Below, in pieces: positions 62,649-64,000 of a DNA stretch of 64,000 nt; within the stretch, counting starts at the first letter, position 1; each line of letters begins with the position of its first letter. The notes beneath the pieces were generated by a model, which did not search any database, was not told where the DNA came from, and worked only from the letters and a program-made list of their open reading frames with translations. Source of the stretch: Phytohabitans suffuscus (GTDB lineage: Bacteria; Actinomycetota; Actinomycetes; Mycobacteriales; Micromonosporaceae); assembly GCF_011764565.1 (NCBI RefSeq), contig NZ_AP022871.1, positions 6,634,320 to 6,698,319 on the forward strand, in the 5' to 3' direction. The translations under genes were made by a program, and so were the position numbers.

Positions 62649-64000
62649 GCTTGCGGCGGGCCGTCTCCCGCGCCCGCGCGGTGGCGTCGAGCGTGACCTT
62701 CCGCAGGCGTACGGCCGCCGGCGTCACCTCGACACACTCGTCCTCGCGGCAGAACTCCAGCGCCTGCTCCAGCGAGAGCTTGCGCGGCGGGATCACCTTC
62801 TCGGTCTCCTCGGAGGTGGAGGCGCGCATGTTGGTGAGCTTCTTCTCCTTGGTGATGTTGACGTCCATGTCGTCGGAGCGGGAGTTCTCCCCGACGATCA
62901 TGCCCTGGTACACCTCGGTGGAGGGCTCGACGAACAGCGTGCCCCGCTCCTGCAGGTTGAGCATCGCGAACGCGGTGACCGCGCCGGTCCGGTCGGCGAC
63001 CAGCGAGCCGGTGTTGCGGGTGCGCAGCTCGCCGGCCCACGGCTCGTACGACTCGAAGACGTGGTGCAGGATGCCCGTGCCCCGGGTGTCGGTGAGGAAC
63101 TCGGTGCGAAAGCCGATCAGCCCGCGCGCCGGCACCAGCCACTCCATCCGGATCCAGCCGGTGCCGTGGTTGACCAGCTGCTCCATGCGGCCCTTGCGGG
63201 TGGCCAGGAGCTGGGTGATCGCGCCGAGGTGCTCGTCGGGGGCGTCGATCGTGAGGCGCTCGACCGGCTCGTACGTCTTGCCGTCGACCACCCGGGTCAC
63301 CACCTGCGGCTTGCCGACGGTCAGCTCGTACTGCTCGCGCCGCATCTGCTCGACCAGGATGGCGAGCGCCAGCTCGCCGCGGCCCTGCACCTCCCAGGAG
63401 TCCGGCCGGTCGGTGGGCAGGACGCGGAGCGAGACGTTGCCGACCAGCTCGCGGTCGAGGCGGTCCTTGACCATGCGGGCGGTGACCTTGGCGCCCTTGA
63501 CCCGGCCGACCAGCGGCGAGGTGTTGGTGCCGATGGTCATCGAGATGGCCGGCTCGTCGACCGTGATGCGGGGCAGCGGGACCGGGTTGTCGGCGTCGGC
63601 GAGCGTGTCGCCGATCATGATCTCGGGGATGCCGGCGACCGCGATGATGTCGCCCGGCCCCGCCTCCTCGGCCGGCTTGCGCTCCAGCCCGTCGGTCATC
63701 AGCAGCTCGGAGATGCGCACCCGCTCCTCGGCGCCGCCGTCGCGGCACCAGACCACCGTCTGCCCCTTGCGGATCGTGCCCTGCCGCACCCGGCACAGCG
63801 CGAGCCGGCCCAGGAACGGGGACGCGTCGAGGTTGGTGACGTGTGCCTGCAACGGGGCGCCGTCGTCGTACGCCGGGGCGGGGATCGTGTCGAGCAGCGT
63901 CTGGAAGAGCGGCTGGAGGTCGGGGGAGTCGGGCATCCCGCCGTCGGCCGGCTGGGCGAGCGAGGCGAGGCCGTCGCGGGCGCACGCGTACACGATCGGG
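62638..64000 (-). CDS. typA: Ribosome-associated GTPase TypA/BipA, C-terminal part
   Basis: The gene enters from the right edge; ~453 C-terminal residues are visible and the GTP-binding domain is outside. Seen are domain II (LQAHVTNLDASPFLGRLALC), the EF-G-like domains with PAISMTIGTNTSPLVG and VQGRGELALAILVEQMRREQ, and the TypA-specific C-terminal domain (HVFESYEPWAGELRTRNTGS, FVEPSTEVYQGMIVGENSRS, KLTNMRASTSEETEKV). TypA binds the 70S ribosome and supports assembly and stress growth. Its stop overlaps the serine hydrolase start, so the muropeptide genes are in the same transcript. Confidence 0.95.
   Translation of the reverse strand, partial: PIVYACARDGLASLAQPADGGMPDSPDLQPLFQTLLDTIPAPAYDDGAPLQAHVTNLDASPFLGRLALCRVRQGTIRKGQTVVWCRDGGAEERVRISELLMTDGLERKPAEEAGPGDIIAVAGIPEIMIGDTLADADNPVPLPRITVDEPAISMTIGTNTSPLVGRVKGAKVTARMVKDRLDRELVGNVSLRVLPTDRPDSWEVQGRGELALAILVEQMRREQYELTVGKPQVVTRVVDGKTYEPVERLTIDAPDEHLGAITQLLATRKGRMEQLVNHGTGWIRMEWLVPARGLIGFRTEFLTDTRGTGILHHVFESYEPWAGELRTRNTGSLVADRTGAVTAFAMLNLQERGTLFVEPSTEVYQGMIVGENSRSDDMDVNITKEKKLTNMRASTSEETEKVIPPRKLSLEQALEFCREDECVEVTPAAVRLRKVTLDATARARETARRKHAG

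Overview
The window is high-G+C actinobacterial DNA. ANTAR regulator, liv transporter, polA, rpsA, coaE, uvrB, terC and typA lie in the order typical of Actinomycetes, and the mixture of DUF2637/replication-relaxation/GntR plasmid-type genes, DUF5753 regulators and small intergenic repeats suggests a Micromonosporaceae-like filamentous species (inference; no rRNA is present). Two halves are obvious: an accessory region from the left edge to about 34.9 kb, and an ordinary conserved chromosome from a leftward tRNA at 34993-35069 to the right edge.

Accessory half. 1-3.2 kb carries an integrative-element type block: a leftward operon (79-aa small ORF, DUF2637 membrane protein, 53-aa small ORF, replication-relaxation protein cut by the edge) divergent from a GntR regulator, with paired TGACAGAC repeats at 10-bp spacing inside both small ORFs. 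3.9-8.3 kb has a DUF5677 protein and a 911-aa membrane protein. 8.6-13.0 kb is the most interesting locus: a tightly overlapping leftward five-gene operon of a glycosyltransferase, a thymidylate-synthase-family enzyme with Asp at the position that is Asn in thymidylate synthase, a nucleoside-diphosphate-kinase-like protein, a radical SAM enzyme and a DEDDh 3'-5' exonuclease. It reads as a pathway that makes and decorates a modified pyrimidine nucleotide. A divergent XRE/helical-repeat regulator follows, then an S9 prolyl-oligopeptidase-like hydrolase. The same inverted repeat, TGCGGACA-N7-TGTCCGC, occurs upstream of the operon and upstream of the S9 gene, so the two units look co-regulated. 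16.4-18.5 kb holds two tandem XRE-DUF5753 regulators. 18.8-23.9 kb is one STAND/NB-ARC-TPR gene split by an IS1634-like element. 24-31.7 kb has an AlbA_2 protein, an AT-richer gene with a PD-(D/E)XK-like C terminus and a 1239-aa protein that also ends in a nuclease-like domain, which looks like defence-island content. 32-34.4 kb is a graveyard: a broken second DUF2637 copy, a truncated FecCD permease and a frameshifted SEC-C gene fused to the tail of another FecCD permease. The tRNA 3' end faces this region and is the likely integration site.

Core half. pdtaR; livKHMGF branched-chain amino-acid ABC transporter; a DUF574-type methyltransferase; polA; a four-helix membrane protein; a class I methyltransferase; rpsA; coaE; a frameshifted lipoprotein gene; uvrB; AraC, VOC and GNAT genes; a TetR/SRPBCC divergent pair sharing a palindrome that contains both start codons; an ABM monooxygenase; a yybP-ykoY manganese riboswitch upstream of terC; and a leftward typA - serine hydrolase - L-Ala-D-Glu-type epimerase - NlpC/P60 operon that resembles the Bacillus ykf muropeptide-recycling set. 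Intergenic spaces between 41 and 53 kb are rich in repeats: a dispersed ~55-bp element (four copies), a 165-bp MITE with 18-bp terminal repeats, long hairpins, a 24-bp tandem array and a 100-bp tandem array immediately upstream of uvrB.

Several genes (ThyA-like, lipoprotein, SEC-C) show single-base frameshifts at or near C/G runs. Some may be assembly errors and this should be kept in mind before calling them pseudogenes.
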